Source: Pleurotus djamor (Eukaryota; Basidiomycota; Agaricomycetes; Agaricales; Pleurotaceae). From it: DNA of 58,427 bases. The notes under the pieces were generated by a model that saw only the letters and a list, made by a program, of their open reading frames with translations, was not told where the DNA came from and did no database searches. The stretch is from NCBI GenBank assembly GCA_029747585.1, contig JAPEVF010000255.1, positions 1 to 58,427 on the forward strand. Direction: 5' to 3'. Made by a program: the position numbers and the translations under genes. Positions 23,595-36,740 of the stretch are shown one piece after another. Numbering within the stretch: the stretch's first letter is position 1; every line of letters begins with the position of its first letter.

Positions 23595-26408
23595 CCGCCG
23601 TCGTAAGGCAGATGCTTCGCTCCATCTGGTGCGATGAACGTAACTTATTTCGTTACGTGGGGGTATACATCGGCGGCGTGGTGGACGCTGGAGTGATGGC
23701 TAGGTGTTCATTTCGCCCTTTCGGGGCGGAGCCAAAAGACCAAAGGAGAAAGACCTGATCTATTAACGTCAGAAGAGGCGTTTTTGTTTTTCAAACAGCA
23801 GCTGAAATCAGCGCATAAGAGTCCTCGCCGTCTCGCTGGTCTCCTCTACCGCGCGCAGCTACGGCGTGCTGGTGGGGCAGGTGTATTTGTCGTGTACCTG
23901 CTTTTAAAAAGTTAGGACGCGTCATGATTTATTTTGATCCCGGCGTGTACGCTTGAACTTCGCTGAATGATGAGTCTGTAGGTCCCATCGAGGTCGCTCT
24001 GATGCAAGCACACAGAAGGAACGGAGGGAACGGATCTCACCTTGGAAGCCGGGCCAGTACCGTCATCACTTCGGTCAGAAAGACGTACGTCTGATGGGCT
24101 GATATCACGGCGTCTAGGGTTGCCCGATTTCTTTATGATGATCACGACACGGTGGGAACAGCTGTGAGTGGTGGATGACCATGCATTTGAGCTGGTAAGA
24201 TACCATAGAGTAAGCTACGCTGACCTGCGAAGACTCTATGTCAGGAGGTTCTTTCTCAATTCGTACGGGTACTCACAGACTGCTTGATGTAGCGCAAACG
24301 GGGCCGGGACGCTTCGCTGGTCAACCGCTCGTTCATCCATTCATCAATACTCTAAATGCATCACAGGTCATGGGTGTGTCGCAAGCCTAGCTTCGACCTG
24401 TGCACTTTGAATGCTGTGCGTATCAACGCCAAGCTCGACTCTGAATGAACTTTGAATCCGGAAGGGGACTGAAGAGTTGAATAAGAACCAATCATCGTTA
24501 CGTACAACACGCAACTTCGCCGCTCTCACATATGGAAGTTCAATCATTGACGGACCTCATGATAGGTGGGCCTTAATGGAATTCGCCCAGCTGACCGCGC
24601 CGCAATGACGAGAAGAGCATATATTTAGAAGATTACGTTGGCCCATATATCGGGAAGCAGCCGTTCAATTCGCTCCACCGCTATCTGGGGGGTACCATCA
24701 GACACACATGATAAGCCTCGTAGTCACCTAAATAGGCTTACCAGAAGGCATGCGTCTCATTTTCTCATCGATTTCCCATCAAACCGGCCGTCATCCCCCA
24801 GCTTCGTAGTTTCAAGGAGCGGGACGGCGTCTGCTTCAACCAACCCTTATTCAGAGGAAGATCAAGGCAGCGTCACATCCTGATCACTGAAGGTCGGACT
24901 GCGCGCGCGCGGGCTACAAGGCCTAGAGGGGACATATCTGGAGCAGCGAAGACATCGATCAGCCAAGCCATGATTCTTGACAAACCCAGTGGCTAACGTA
25001 CACGAAGATGGACACTGGTCTAGATGCTCGTAGGGCTGAGCGCACCCGGTCGGCCTTAGCAACTTCATTGAGACTGAGTCAAAGCCTGATAGATGATAGG
25101 GACGCATTTATTTTCAGCTGGACTCTTTTCAAGCGTTCATTTCAGCGACGTTAGAAGCCTCGGGGGTTAGGTTGGGCCTCGAAGACTCGGAGGCAAGGGC
25201 TTCTGAGGTGGTGGTGTTATCAATCCATGTTTGTAGTGAGGAGCCATGAGGAAACGCACCTGCACACCCTGTGCAAAGACTATAATCTCCTGACTGCTCT
25301 TTCTCTCCAGTCCCGCTGACAGCGTTTCCGGTAATCTTGGGATAAACCTTGTTGTGCGTATCGGAATGTGTGTTCTTGCTGTCGCACTGGTTTCGTCCGA
25401 GGGATATATTGCAAGGGCAAAGCTCGAGTTTTTCCCTTATTACGTGGGGGACAAACAGTTGATGTTGGAGTGTCGAGCGCAGGACTATACGAGATTAGAT
25501 GAAGATGGTCGTCGCCGGGAAAGCTCGGCGCTCAAACAACCCTAATTTGGGTGACTCCTATTTCGAGGTTGGCACAATATGTGCTCGATTCCTAACACAT
25601 GCGTGGACAGCGGATTCAGCGTCCAGCATTGCATGACAGTGAGGCCTATATTTTTCTCCCTCATTTCACGTCGACCATGCTAATAATCTCCAAGCTCCCG
25701 AAGCGTTCAAATCGTACCCCCAACTACATAAGTGCGTGCTCAGATTCATTCCGAATGCAGTGTATACTCTACGGCTGAGTGGCTCAGGGTGTTCTCGGTG
25801 GTTCAAAAAGGGACGATGCTATGTGCTAAAACCTCACACTGATTACTGCGCATTACTCACATTCGAGCTCGAAGTTTCATATATCGGTCAATGGACCTGG
25901 GATTATATTCAATCGGAGGGTGTTTTCCGTGCGCTCCTCACGCATCACAGTCTTTCGGCTCACCGGCGGGTTCAAAGTCCAGAGATATGGCTAACCGACA
26001 TAAGATACAACCTCAACCGCTAGTCGTCAGTTATTATTGCGATCTTCGTGACTGCCAGCCACCTCTCTCTCTGCGTGTGTCTCTTTCACACACACCTCAA
26101 GTGAGTGAGATTTTGATCTTGAAGTATCTGACTTCTATTTAACTTCCGTCGGTGGAAAATCGAGCATCTGAGAATTCTAAACGGGTTCGAGGCCCCTCGT
26201 TCTTCAGAACCCCACCGTACCTGTCAACGTTGAGGAGCCATTGATGACCACGTTTTGAGAAACTTTACGCGTGATGCTCCGGAGATTTACTCGGTAGAAA
26301 ATTAGAAGGAGCTCTGGAGTACTGCCTACCCAAAATATAGAGCCTGGGGCAATAATGAGGTCCCTACGGGGGCGGGATTTGATACGTAGCCTTCACCACT
26401 CTCGGGGA
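23595..26408. other. Spacer upstream of the P450, no gene recognised
   Basis: Only short unrelated frames. A few loose ACCTG half-sites occur near 24230 and 24398. No transposon ends, RNA gene or additional pathway gene were seen. Confidence 0.4.
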
Positions 26409-27854
26409 ATTTGGCCAGTCCACCTGTTCAACGAGGGACATGCGAGACATACCTTGCTTCGTAACTTGTATTTCGGGATCTGGTGTTGTTGGTCAAGGAT
26501 TGACAGAAGAGAAATCAGACCAGTGCTTCGTGTTCTCCAGCGTGTCCCGTCGCACATGCTTGGAAGCTTCGAGAGCCCGCAGTTCCAAATTCGAAGCAAA
26601 CAGTCGATGCGAGGAAAAATACACTTCGAACCGCGCAATGACCCTGACAACCCAGTAAGTGGGCTGGCTTCCAAAGGCTGAGCTTTTGAATTTTTGACGT
26701 TCGACCTGTCGCTCAGCAACGTGGACCGTGGACGCATCGTTGCAGTCTATGAGTGTGACACCTAGGAGAATTGCGCTTCGGTCAAAAATTGCGAGACGGT
26801 TTCTAAGACAGATTTTCCACAGAACTTACTCACCGACGCAGTATTCAACCGCCGGCAGGAGGCTAGGATTTTGTTATTGACCGGGACCCCTGTGATCCGT
26901 GCGAGGTGATCAACAAGAGAAAAGAAGGCCAACGTTGCACCGAAGGGAGCAACTCACGACAATCGAGTGGGGAATCTGTCTTCAAGCTCATGCACATGAA
27001 CGGCGCGTGTGGGTTTGTGAAAGTACTCTCAAGGCATNAAAAAATGCAATGGAGAGCCGGTGAGCTTCAAAGACGTAACTTAACACCCTCTGCACCCAGA
27101 CGGAGTCGAGTAATTTGTCCATTCGACCTGTGGTTCGTAGGAATCAGTCTCGTGGGCGAATCTGGATGTGAGGAGCCTCATATGAGCAGTCCTTCCAGAG
27201 CCTACTAAGAGTGCCGGAGCCACATGCATTCGCGGTACGTCACGGTACCGGCGTCATACTCTCTAAACCTCGAAAAAGAGGATTTCGCTTTATTTCCCAT
27301 CTCAGAAGGTCCGAGTTTGCGTGCAATCCTGAACGACCTTGAGTTTGAATTTTGCCATCCGACCTGGCCATGTGGGGGCTTTCCCTAACGAGGACAAGTA
27401 CTACTTAATCTAGGCTTCGTCGCGATGATGTGTGTAGAACGGGGATTATACTATGAGAAGGCCTGGTTGATCTTGAGACGAAGCGGTAGAGGGAAAGCAG
27501 CGAGGAACCTAGGATGAAATGATCAGGGGAGAAGTACGCTGCTGCGTACAACGTAGCTCTGGGCGTTGAGATTGTTTCGGTCTACTTTTAAGAAGAGCAA
27601 CTGAGTGGATGAGTCGGTGCGCTGGATCAGCATGAGACGTTCGCAGGAAGTTTGCTGTATGCTGGTCAAGGACGTCGAGAAAAGACAAGGCACGCGGTGT
27701 AAAATATGAACGTATGCAATCGCTCCACTCAAAGCCACGAGAGCAAGGCCGAGTGGTTGTAACGCTTTTGAAGAATTTTGTCACCGAACCTGGGCGTCCT
27801 CAGACGTACAGGAAGGCATCCGACCGTCGATCAAGTCGGTTGGCCGCTCCTCTT

Positions 27855-28951
27855 TAGTGTTGCCGTGGCTCGGCTCAGCTACCCTTAGCCGCGCGAGCTT
27901 AGCCAAATCAGGCCAAACCGGCTAAAACCCGCTTGAGCCTGGCTAAACCAGCCGGAGCCACTTTCCTTTTTTGCCTTTTTAGGCGCTTCCCTCTAATCCA
28001 ATCATTCCAACATCCTCGACATCGTCGAGCTTTATATTCCCATCCCCAAGTCGCATGCCTACTTAGAAGTCGCAATATGTAATCGTAAACGATGTCTTTT
28101 CCTCTAGTCTCACAAATTGGAGGCTCAAATGCTCTGTTTACATCTCCACAAGTCATCTAAGTGTTGCTCCTTGTTGAAATTCCGCGCAATCCCAGTACAC
28201 TGTGTCCTGGCATCAACGGGGCTCTTCATATTACAGTCCAATTATGACCCCCCCACGCAGTCCATTCACTTCTGCAAATGAGTCCCTGGTCTCCTCGACA
28301 ACGCGCCAGGTAGATTCCAACGTCCCTGGCCAAGCCTTCAAGTCTTTACCTCCAGTCTTCCTCCGCAACGCAATCACAGTTCACAGTCAACGGTTCTAGG
28401 CTTTGATTTGCTGAAGATGGGACACGGCCACACAGCTCAGTTGTCTCAGTTTCAAGGCATCTTATCTGCTTCATACAGGTTCTTGAGTGATCTGGTGCCA
28501 TGGCCCATGGGGGTGAGTGGAGCGACTTTGGTCGCAGTTCTCGCTAACCTTGAGCCTCAATTTCTCTCGTTTCACCTAGCGTAGTGCAAGGGCATTGAAT
28601 GCTGGCGTCCTTTTGTAATCAAGGTGCGCTCAACTACGGTACAGTGGCCGCCATATTTACTGATACCCCACTCAGCTCTGGAATGACTCAATACACTTTT
28701 AGAGCCAGTTTTCATCAAGAAGAGGGCTCGGTGCTTGTCCACAGAGCATGAAACAAGTATATGATCATATTAGACTTGTACCTATCTTGTAGCAATTGCC
28801 TGGCGCAGCAATTTTTGCGATTTTTGGCGAGGCATTCCGTTTTGGGGATCACGATGCGGCTCGGGATGGCTGAGCCACGAGCCATTTCCGTATTTGGAAA
28901 AGCCGCTTTTAGCCGAGCCGAGCTGGGCCGAGCCGAGCCACGGCAACACTA
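27855..28951. mobile_element. Non-autonomous hAT-type element (1.1 kb) with perfect 8-bp target duplication
   Basis: The left end starts TAGTGTTGCCGTGGCTCG and the inverse of the right end is identical for 22 bp. CTCCTCTT flanks both sides (27847-27854 and 28952-28959). An 8-bp duplication with ends in YAGNG is typical of the hAT superfamily. Sub-terminal AGCCGAGC-type words recur at both ends. There is no transposase frame, so it is a MITE-like or internally deleted copy. A related repeat at 31785-31792 carries CTCCTCTT only once, without the element, and continues with the same flank. Confidence 0.93.
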
Positions 28952-30720
28952 CTCCTCTTACGGAAACTTCTTCCCACAGTCTAAAAAATGGACATCATCG
29001 TCTGCGACGACCCCATCTCTTTCCCTTTCTCTCCTGTATCCCCTCCGTTTCACACCGCATATACGCCGATTCTCAGTCTGAAGGACGTCGTACGCATTGA
29101 TAACCCCCTCCAATACTCTTGTGTCATCTTAGTCGACCGCTTCTTCGACGCACGTCTTATCTTTTTTTCCCGAACGAGCTGGAATCTGGGACATTGATGC
29201 ATGCGAAGCTGAGGGCATGCGAGGACGAGGAATAGGCATAGCGCTATGACTTTGGAACGCGAATGGTATGTGGTTTTGCTCCCTGTGGAGTCCGTTTCTG
29301 ACGTCCCCAAGTCTCGTAGAATCATCTGCAATTAGAGGAGCTAAACTACAAAGCTCATCGTTTCGAGCTTTCCTCTCCCTCACGGCAACGTCTCGCTGCG
29401 TGTCACGACTTGTGCCTACCTACAAAGCCGAACACGACCTTTCATCGCACCACAGCTGCGTTCGTTTCGGGCGGAGACTTCAACCTTGCATTCAAGGCGC
29501 GATCTATACGATGTTGGAAGATAGCTTCACGTTTCTCGGCGTATGGTACGCGGCCGTTGGTCCTTAGGCTGGTGTTTCCCAAAGATGGGGGCAGGAAATG
29601 AAGTCGAGGGGCTGAGGCTACAGGTACGTTCCATTTGATCCCCAGCATCAGCCTTCCCTCAACGATTCTTTTAGCGCTGTAGGACATGGAGCTTCTGGTT
29701 CGGACGCAGGGGTCACCAAGACGACAGGAACCCTTCCGATACGCCCACGCCTTGAATCCACCCTCCCAAGCGGACTACTCGCACGTTCTCTCTTCCTGCG
29801 TCCTCTTCCTAGCAAGCGGGTACATACTAGGTACGAGATTCGACCTCGCCGAACGCAAATTCGCTGCCATCACCATCCCCATTGTTTTCGGTTCTGAACC
29901 GCTCATCTTCCGATTCTGAACATAAGCCTTGGATAGCCATACATCTATGCAAGAACGCTGTGCGTGATGCAACGTTTAGACGGACTCCGTGGTCTTCAAT
30001 ACTCGCCGCGTCCGTGTTCTGCCCCCTCTCCGTTGCTTTTCCGCTAGACCTAGCGGCTGTGACAGTCATACGAGCTGTCAATTCAGAGGGAGGGCAGTCG
30101 ATCGTATGATTTGGGACAATGAAGAAAGTTATGGGAGAGAGGCAGAGTGTGCTAGTGACGAGTCCATGTTGGTCTGGTCGCCTCCCTTCGCTCCTTGTTT
30201 TCCTCGTTCTCGTCATTGTTAGACTTGGCTTCTCTATTCGCTGTACTCGTTACCTCTCCCAGCCACTTGTCATCTTCCGAAAAGCGAACACATACCTACA
30301 TCTGCATACTTGTCGCTTGTTTCGCTTCCTCTTCTCAACTCATCAATATCAGAACGCATGGACACTTACTACTACTACGCACCGCTTGACTCTGACCTTT
30401 CGTATCCTTTCTACCTACTACCCACTGTTCTTACCTGCTATCTGTCCCTCGCCTGAGCATCACCAAGTACTCGTCTACTTGCACCCACCTTCACGCTCCC
30501 ATGTTGATACTATTATCCTGCTATTATTCAAGCGGAACAAAGACCATCGATTGTATGCGCCCAGTGAAGCCAATGGCAAGCAAAAGTAACTTTTCACCAG
30601 AAGGTGGCACTCTCCCTTCTCTTGATGCAGGTGCGTACGTCCTAGTCGTGTATATTGTCCGTTCGACCTGTCGCTCACACCATAGGAGAGTTTTCGGTTG
30701 GTGTCCGTGTCACGTTAGCA
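28952..30720 (+). repeat. Diverged direct repeat, copy A
   Basis: Collinear with 31783-33265. Shared landmarks: GGAAACTTCTTCCCACAGTC (28961 region), GACGTCGTACGCA, GCGAATGGTATGTGG followed by GACGTCCCCAAG, CATTTGATCC near 29634, CATGTTGGTCTGGTCGC near 30168, and GTTCGACCTGTCGCTCAC near 30663. GTATGTGG...CCCC-AG looks like a conserved 45-55 nt intron, so the unit may derive from a multi-exon gene. No intact frame remains in this copy. Confidence 0.75.
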
Positions 30721-31782
30721 CCTCTGTCCAGACTCCAGCGTCGCGTGAAGGTACACGTAGATCTGTCGTTTTGTGACAGTTACTTGTATTGATAGATCTG
30801 TCTTCATCTTTTCGCAGGATCAAACCAGCCACGGCGGAAGCTTAGCTTGGAACATTACTGAACTCGTCGACGTGGCGATTGACGATGGCGTGATGGATAC
30901 TGGGACTTGGGCAAGCGAAATCAAGCGGAATAATGTCCATCACACTGAGAACGACGAGGGATGGGATCACTCAGCTGGTACGTCTCCCCGGTTTTCCAAC
31001 ACAAATACTATTTCCAACGACCCTTCTAGAGTAGGCTCACCGACGCCTGCCTCAGAGGCAGCCAGATAGGACCCGGTCGCTTCTACCAACTCCGTACCTC
31101 CCGCAGTCCTCTGACGTCTAAGACCCCGAACCCCGAACCCGCGACGCTCCATAAGAGCTCTCTCAAACCAAGCTTATCCTGGCCGATGTCGGCACATTCC
31201 ACGCAGGGATTGCGGTTCGGTGAAAAATATACACTTCCTTCTACCTGAGAAAACTTAAAAATTTGGTAGGACTCTCAACAAAGAGATATTGATCCCAGTG
31301 GCGGCTGCCAATGGGTGGATAAAGTTCTGTGATGTGTTTGTGTCACCTGTTCTCAATGATGAACGAGGGAAAAGAACACGAGTGACGAAGGTTGCACCGA
31401 AGGGAGCATCGTGCGCTTCAAGTAGGGTATTTGAACTGTGTCTCTGTGAGTAGCTGAGGTGTATTCGTCGAAAAATGAAACTTTGGAACGCGTGAGCAGG
31501 CAAAAGAATCAGGTAGATGCGTTTCTCGACTGCGAGGTCTGCGGCGTGCGCTAAGTCACTGACAGAGCTGAGTAATTTGGTCAGTTGACCTATCTTGCAC
31601 AGGAAATACTTAGTAGAGTACTCTCATCGACGAATTCGGGCGAGAGGATGTCCACAAAATCGAGGTTTTGGAGAACTCACGAAGTCTTGAAGGGTTGTGG
31701 AACTACCCGCGATGCATTATTATTCTCCTCATTCTGACCAAAACCTCGACAACGACAGGCCATAACACACCCGGAGTCTTTC

Positions 31783-33265
31783 CGCTCCTCTTGTGGAAAC
31801 TTCTTCCCACAGTCCAAAAATCAACAATCTTTGCGTGACGACGACGACCACGGCTCCTTCTCTTCACCCATCCCCCACCTTCCTTCGTCGGTGCACAGGT
31901 GCATACACGCCGCTACTCAATACTCAATACTTAGGACGTCGTACGCACCGACAATGCTCTCGTTCCGTTCTAGTCGACTCGTTCCGTGACGCGTCGTATC
32001 CCTTTTCCTGAATCTTTATCCGATTCTTCGAGCCGGAGTCTGGGATGATGCTGTATGCGGCGGTGAGGATATGTGAGGAGGAAGAGGAATAAGCATACAG
32101 CTATGCCTTTGAAGCGCGAATGGTATGTGGGTTTGCTCCCTAATGACGCCGTCTTCTCTGACATCCCCAGGTTTCTTAGAATCATCTCCAACCAGCGGGC
32201 CAAGCCACGAGCTTGCTCCGCTTCCAATGCTACTGGCCCTAACGACACCTCCTCGCTGCGTATCACAACCCGCATCAACGCTCCGGATTCTTCATCATCC
32301 CTTCACTGAGATGGTGCTTCGGTTGATTCTGTTGGAGACTTCATCCTTGGAGCGGACACATCACTTAGACGATGTTGCACGAGGGCTTGAACGTCTCTGG
32401 CGAAGTGTATGCGGCCTCTGGTCCAAGGGGTTGCCCAAAGTTGGTGGGATAGGCGGGATTGGAATCGAAGGGTTGATGCCACAGGTCCGTTCCGTTTGAT
32501 CCTCTCATGAGCCGTCTCTCACTGATCTTCGCGACGCTCTAGGTTGTAGAACTCTTGGCTACGGCCAACGAAAGGACGAGAACCACNAAAAACGTCAAGA
32601 ATCCCTCCTCCTCCATACCCAGATCCCGCACCTACCAATATCCTACTCTCTCTCTCTCTCATGGTTGATTGTTTTTACGATTCAAGATGATGAAGACAAG
32701 CGAGGAGAGAGGTAGGGTGTGCTGGAAGCGAATTCATGTTGGTATAGTCGCTTCCTTTTGCTCCTGGTTTCCCGAGCTCTCGTCATCGTTCTTCTGTTCG
32801 CCGTACTCGTTGTGTATCCCGACACTCACACCTTTTACTTATTATTGGTGCCTTTTCGCTCGCTACCCTCGCTTCTCCAACTCTTCGGTTTTCACGGATA
32901 CTTGCTACGTATTTCGAGTCTGGACACTTTGACACTTTGTAAAACGTTTACTCTTCTCAGAATTTGTACCCCACATTTCCCTCCATCGAGACCACCCCGT
33001 ACCCGACCGCCCTTTTCGTCCTACTTCGCACCTCCATTGTCTTTCGAGTGGAACAAGAAAGTCGGACAACAAGAACCACTAAGCATGTTGGTAGTTTTTG
33101 CTCGAACAGCCGCATCATTGTAACAGCGGGAAAAAATTCGTCTTAGCTGATGCTTTCCTCAGCGCTGTCCGGACGCACACACGAACATCACATCGAACTC
33201 ATGTAATGTCTTCATTCGACCTGTCGCTCACCCAACAAGAGCGTTTTTGGTTAGTGCGTACAAGG
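31783..33265 (+). repeat. Diverged direct repeat, copy B (carries the empty hAT site)
   Basis: Second copy of the unit at 28952-30720, about 2.8 kb downstream and in the same orientation. The putative intron is better preserved here (GTATGTGGGTTTGC...CATCCCCAG, about 32120-32170). An ESG---A--R-CE-EEE-like peptide precedes the intron in both copies, interrupted by stops. N at 32587. Confidence 0.75.
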
Positions 33266-33803
33266 CTGCATCGTTCCCTCTCTGTTATCCGCCAAGTGCG
33301 TCACCCTCATTTCCAAATGCCTACTCTATGTGTATTGATACTTACTCACCATCAAAGCAGGCGCATCTGAGCTTTGAGAAGGTGAATCACCGTACGAAAA
33401 AAGTGTATATGGGATTTTCCCGGCTCAGTCTCCAACACGCTCAGCTACCGGCTGATCATGTCGGGACACATTTGTGGAATAAGCCCACCCGACCTGGGTG
33501 CCGGCGGAAGACTCCGAGTCAGCGTAATGCGTCGGTGTAAACTGGAAACCTCGTAAGCTAAGAAGCGTACTGTAACCAAATGAACCGTTGGACGATGAAT
33601 TTTTTCCCGTTTTGGATATTGGTGGGATGGGCAAGCCGGGTTGATCAAAACATTGGTTCTTTGAGGGTGTCCAGTGGCTCAGGCGGGTTGTACAATTTCT
33701 CCATTGCACCTGGTCAGTGCTCGAGTTTTTGTCAGTATCAGATTCGAAGTCCAAGAGCCTGCATCTGCGATAAACTCAAGAGTGCGTAGCGAGTTTGTAG
33801 CGA

Positions 33804-33832
33804 GTTCAACGTTCAACGTTCAACGTTCAACT
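33804..33832. repeat. Heptamer microsatellite GTTCAAC
   Basis: Four consecutive copies of GTTCAAC, the inverse of the GTTGAAC unit found near 6845, 53898 and 57528. Confidence 0.8.
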
Positions 33833-34929
33833 TCCTGTGTGAAGAAAAGGAATTTACTGTGTAATTCCCAAAAAATCTGTTGGTTTGTACGAGTGAATCG
33901 AGACCATGACCCTGCACTCCCCTACCGGAACCGTTTGATTGTTGACATCACCGGCCACCTCTACGAGTAACAACTCGGAGAGTGGGTAGCAGAAATGGGT
34001 TAAGTGGCTAATGATTTTGGTAGCGAGATTGCTATCACCATAGAGAGGGAAAAAAGCGAAATCCTGCTACAGTCGTTCATCATGTGGGTGGTCCGTCAAA
34101 GTCCTGACAGTCTTCTGTAATTTGTGTATTCAACCTGTTGCCTGCTCGGCTTGATATGGTGTCCGTCACTCAAAAGAGTCACCAGGCTCGTATTTTGAGG
34201 TTCAATTGACCAAAGGAAAGACAAGAGGAGGAATGAGCGAGCAATGAGGGAGACGATTGAGGAGATACCTACTCTATGGAAGAGAGCACTCACGAGCTGA
34301 GTAACCGCTACTACTCTTTCTGCCTCTCAGAACGCTTCGGCCCTTCGAACGTGAAATCAAACCTCGTTCAAAAGACGCTGAGAAGGTTATAAGAGACTCA
34401 GACTCGGCCTGAGATTAGAAGTCGTTCCCGATCCCTTGTAAGCGACACGCACCAATGTCTAGCGTGCATAATACTGTACATTGAAAATCGAGTAGCACTT
34501 CCCTTGAAAAAGGGAGGTTTCAGGCGGCCATGGCATATCGTTGCCGTTGCGCTCTGCATCCACAGTCCATATTTTGTTTCTTGTTCATCCAACCTGTCGT
34601 CCCTGCACCGCGTCTTTATGAAGGCTTCGAGTAAGCAGTTGACTTCAATTTCACATCTTGGTTTCTCTGTAATCTCCTCGGATAGAATCGCACTGGCGGA
34701 CTATCCTACTGTAAAAGTATGTGTAGTACAGTAAAAGAAGGGATACCTTGCCGTTATTATACTCTCTGCGTACCGTGATACATGGTCAAAGCAGTTTATA
34801 TTTTCGTTTAGTTGACCTGTTTTGATCAATCCAGTCATCACTTCTTCGAGACTCCATACTTCCCAAATACTAGGCATGGTTGAATCGCAGAGTAAAGTGT
34901 TGAATTTTCAGGGATGCTTCAAATAAGGA

Positions 34930-35330
34930 CCGATGTGGATTTTAATTCGGCGGAGGAATGATTCGAAGAATGAAGAGGACTGCAAGGGTTGACCAAGATG
35001 AGGATTTTACTCTAGAAGTCGGGATTGGAAAAAAGTTGCGTAAGGTTTGACCTCATCCATTCACTTTCTAGCTGGGTGCACACTCGATCTGCTTTACGAG
35101 ATCAAGCCAGGCGACCTGTTTAGTTACTTATACGGCGATGAGTTTCCGCCGTTCGAAGGCAGAACCGGTGTCCTCTGTCCCGTCTCTCTTCGGTCACCTC
35201 ATTGAAGTTGCTTCATCCCAGGAAATCTCAAGGAAACGACCAAGACGGAGCAGGAAAAATTTAAGGCTCACCGTTACAAGACCAATCGAAGCCATGATCA
35301 TCAACAGTTGCGAGCATGGGAAGTTTCCAA
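34930..35330 (+). repeat. Direct repeat pair, first copy, with coding-like core
   Basis: Similar to 36420-36740. Shared words: GGCGGAGGAATGA, CTTTAYGAGATCAAG, GTGCCTCTGTCC-type CTCTGTCCCRTCTCTCTTC. One frame keeps the peptide LLYEIK--DLF-Y----EFP-FE------LCP-SLRS in both copies although flanking stops exist. A decayed exon of unknown family is the simplest reading. Confidence 0.6.
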
Positions 35331-36419
35331 CGTAACCAATCAATCCAGCGAAAAATGTCTATTCGTCTCTTGTTGGATTGCCGACGAGATGAAAATCAAT
35401 ACAAGGCTGCGTGTGAGACTAGGATTATGATTCGCCAGAGACTTCAGTTGAGCATGTGCTGGGTACATGGTATGACTGAAGTATTTGCGAAGGGCTTGAA
35501 GAGGGAGCTCCACCAGCCTCCTCGTCCCGGCGGCCCTGACACGGGTGAGCACACATTCTTTGTGCGTATTACGGCGGTTGAGCATAGTCGTCATGTTTGT
35601 GAGTGAGAGATAGCGACAAGTATGGATCACAATGGGTTGCGGGAGGAGAGAAGCAGTGGGGTAATCATTTGACGGCTTGATGGCGGGCATATCGGACAAG
35701 GCCGCAAATCCGCAGCTCCCGGTGAAAACAGCGCTGGCGTAGATAACAGTTCTGTTCCCACCCATTCACACCTTGGAACACGCTCTTCAAGTTCCAGTTG
35801 TACACGCATACTCTACATCTCCTCGATGACCTATGGGAAGGAAAACATCTTTGCGCTCGTCATTGAGCTCAAACGTGCGCGTGTAAAGGTGGTCGTCCAC
35901 TTTGAAGTTTTGTTTTCACTCCGTGAACCTGTTGGAACCCCTAAGTATCTCTCTACTAGGGTAGGATCGTCTCTTTGCTTTCGAGATCTCACGCTGTACG
36001 AGGGTCATTGACAGTACTCTACCCATTTCAAGCGATCCCTCCTTTTCCCCAGAGTGCAAGCTACTGCGGCTCATGGCTCCCTGAGAAGACACCTTCTAGG
36101 ATGTTTCAGAGGAGTCTCCGTAACCATTCGCATTGGCTCGCCGCCATCATACTATTGGACCATGCTAAACTGGTTCGGAAATGGATATACGATCTGAAAA
36201 AAATCTTATGCCCTGAAATAACTGGCCCTACAATGTTCTCTTCGGGTACAACATCGAAGGCGTTGTTTCAATTTTCATCCGGCAGACCTGTTTTGATGGA
36301 TACATCCCCGACGTCTTTGGACTTGAGACTGTCTTCCTTCGCTTAAGTCCCAAAGTCCAAGAAAACATCGCAAAATTGAACGTAATGTAAAACAAGTAGT
36401 AGAAATGCAAGATTGCTAT

Positions 36420-36740
36420 GCCCAGAGATGGATGGGGACATGAGTGTGGCGGAGGAATGAATAGGGGAATGAAAAAGACGGAAAAGCGCCATTATATGCA
36501 GGCTTCGCTTCCCTTGCTTTACAGGCACGTACACACAATGTGCTTTATGAGATCAAGTCAGTTGACTTTTTCGGTTACTCATGTGAGAGTGAGTTTCCTC
36601 GATTCGAAAGGAGCCATGCCCTCTGTCCCATCTCTCTTCGTTCACATCATCCAGGCGTCAGCGAGGTAGGACGTCTCAGAGGAACGACCGAAATGGAGTA
36701 ATAGGAAGTTGCGACCCACCGAAGGAACATGATTCGGGAA
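36420..36740 (+). repeat. Direct repeat pair, second copy
   Basis: Second copy of the 34930-35330 unit, about 1.46 kb downstream. The frame NVLYEIKSVDFFGYS...EFPRFERSHALCPISLRSHH runs on to a stop at GAAATGGAGTAA. More substitutions than gaps separate the copies in the core, as expected if it was once coding. Confidence 0.6.

Noticed and set aside
26170..26210. T-loop-like GGGTTCGAGGCCCC
   Set aside because: The flanking bases do not form the T stem and no anticodon arm precedes it.
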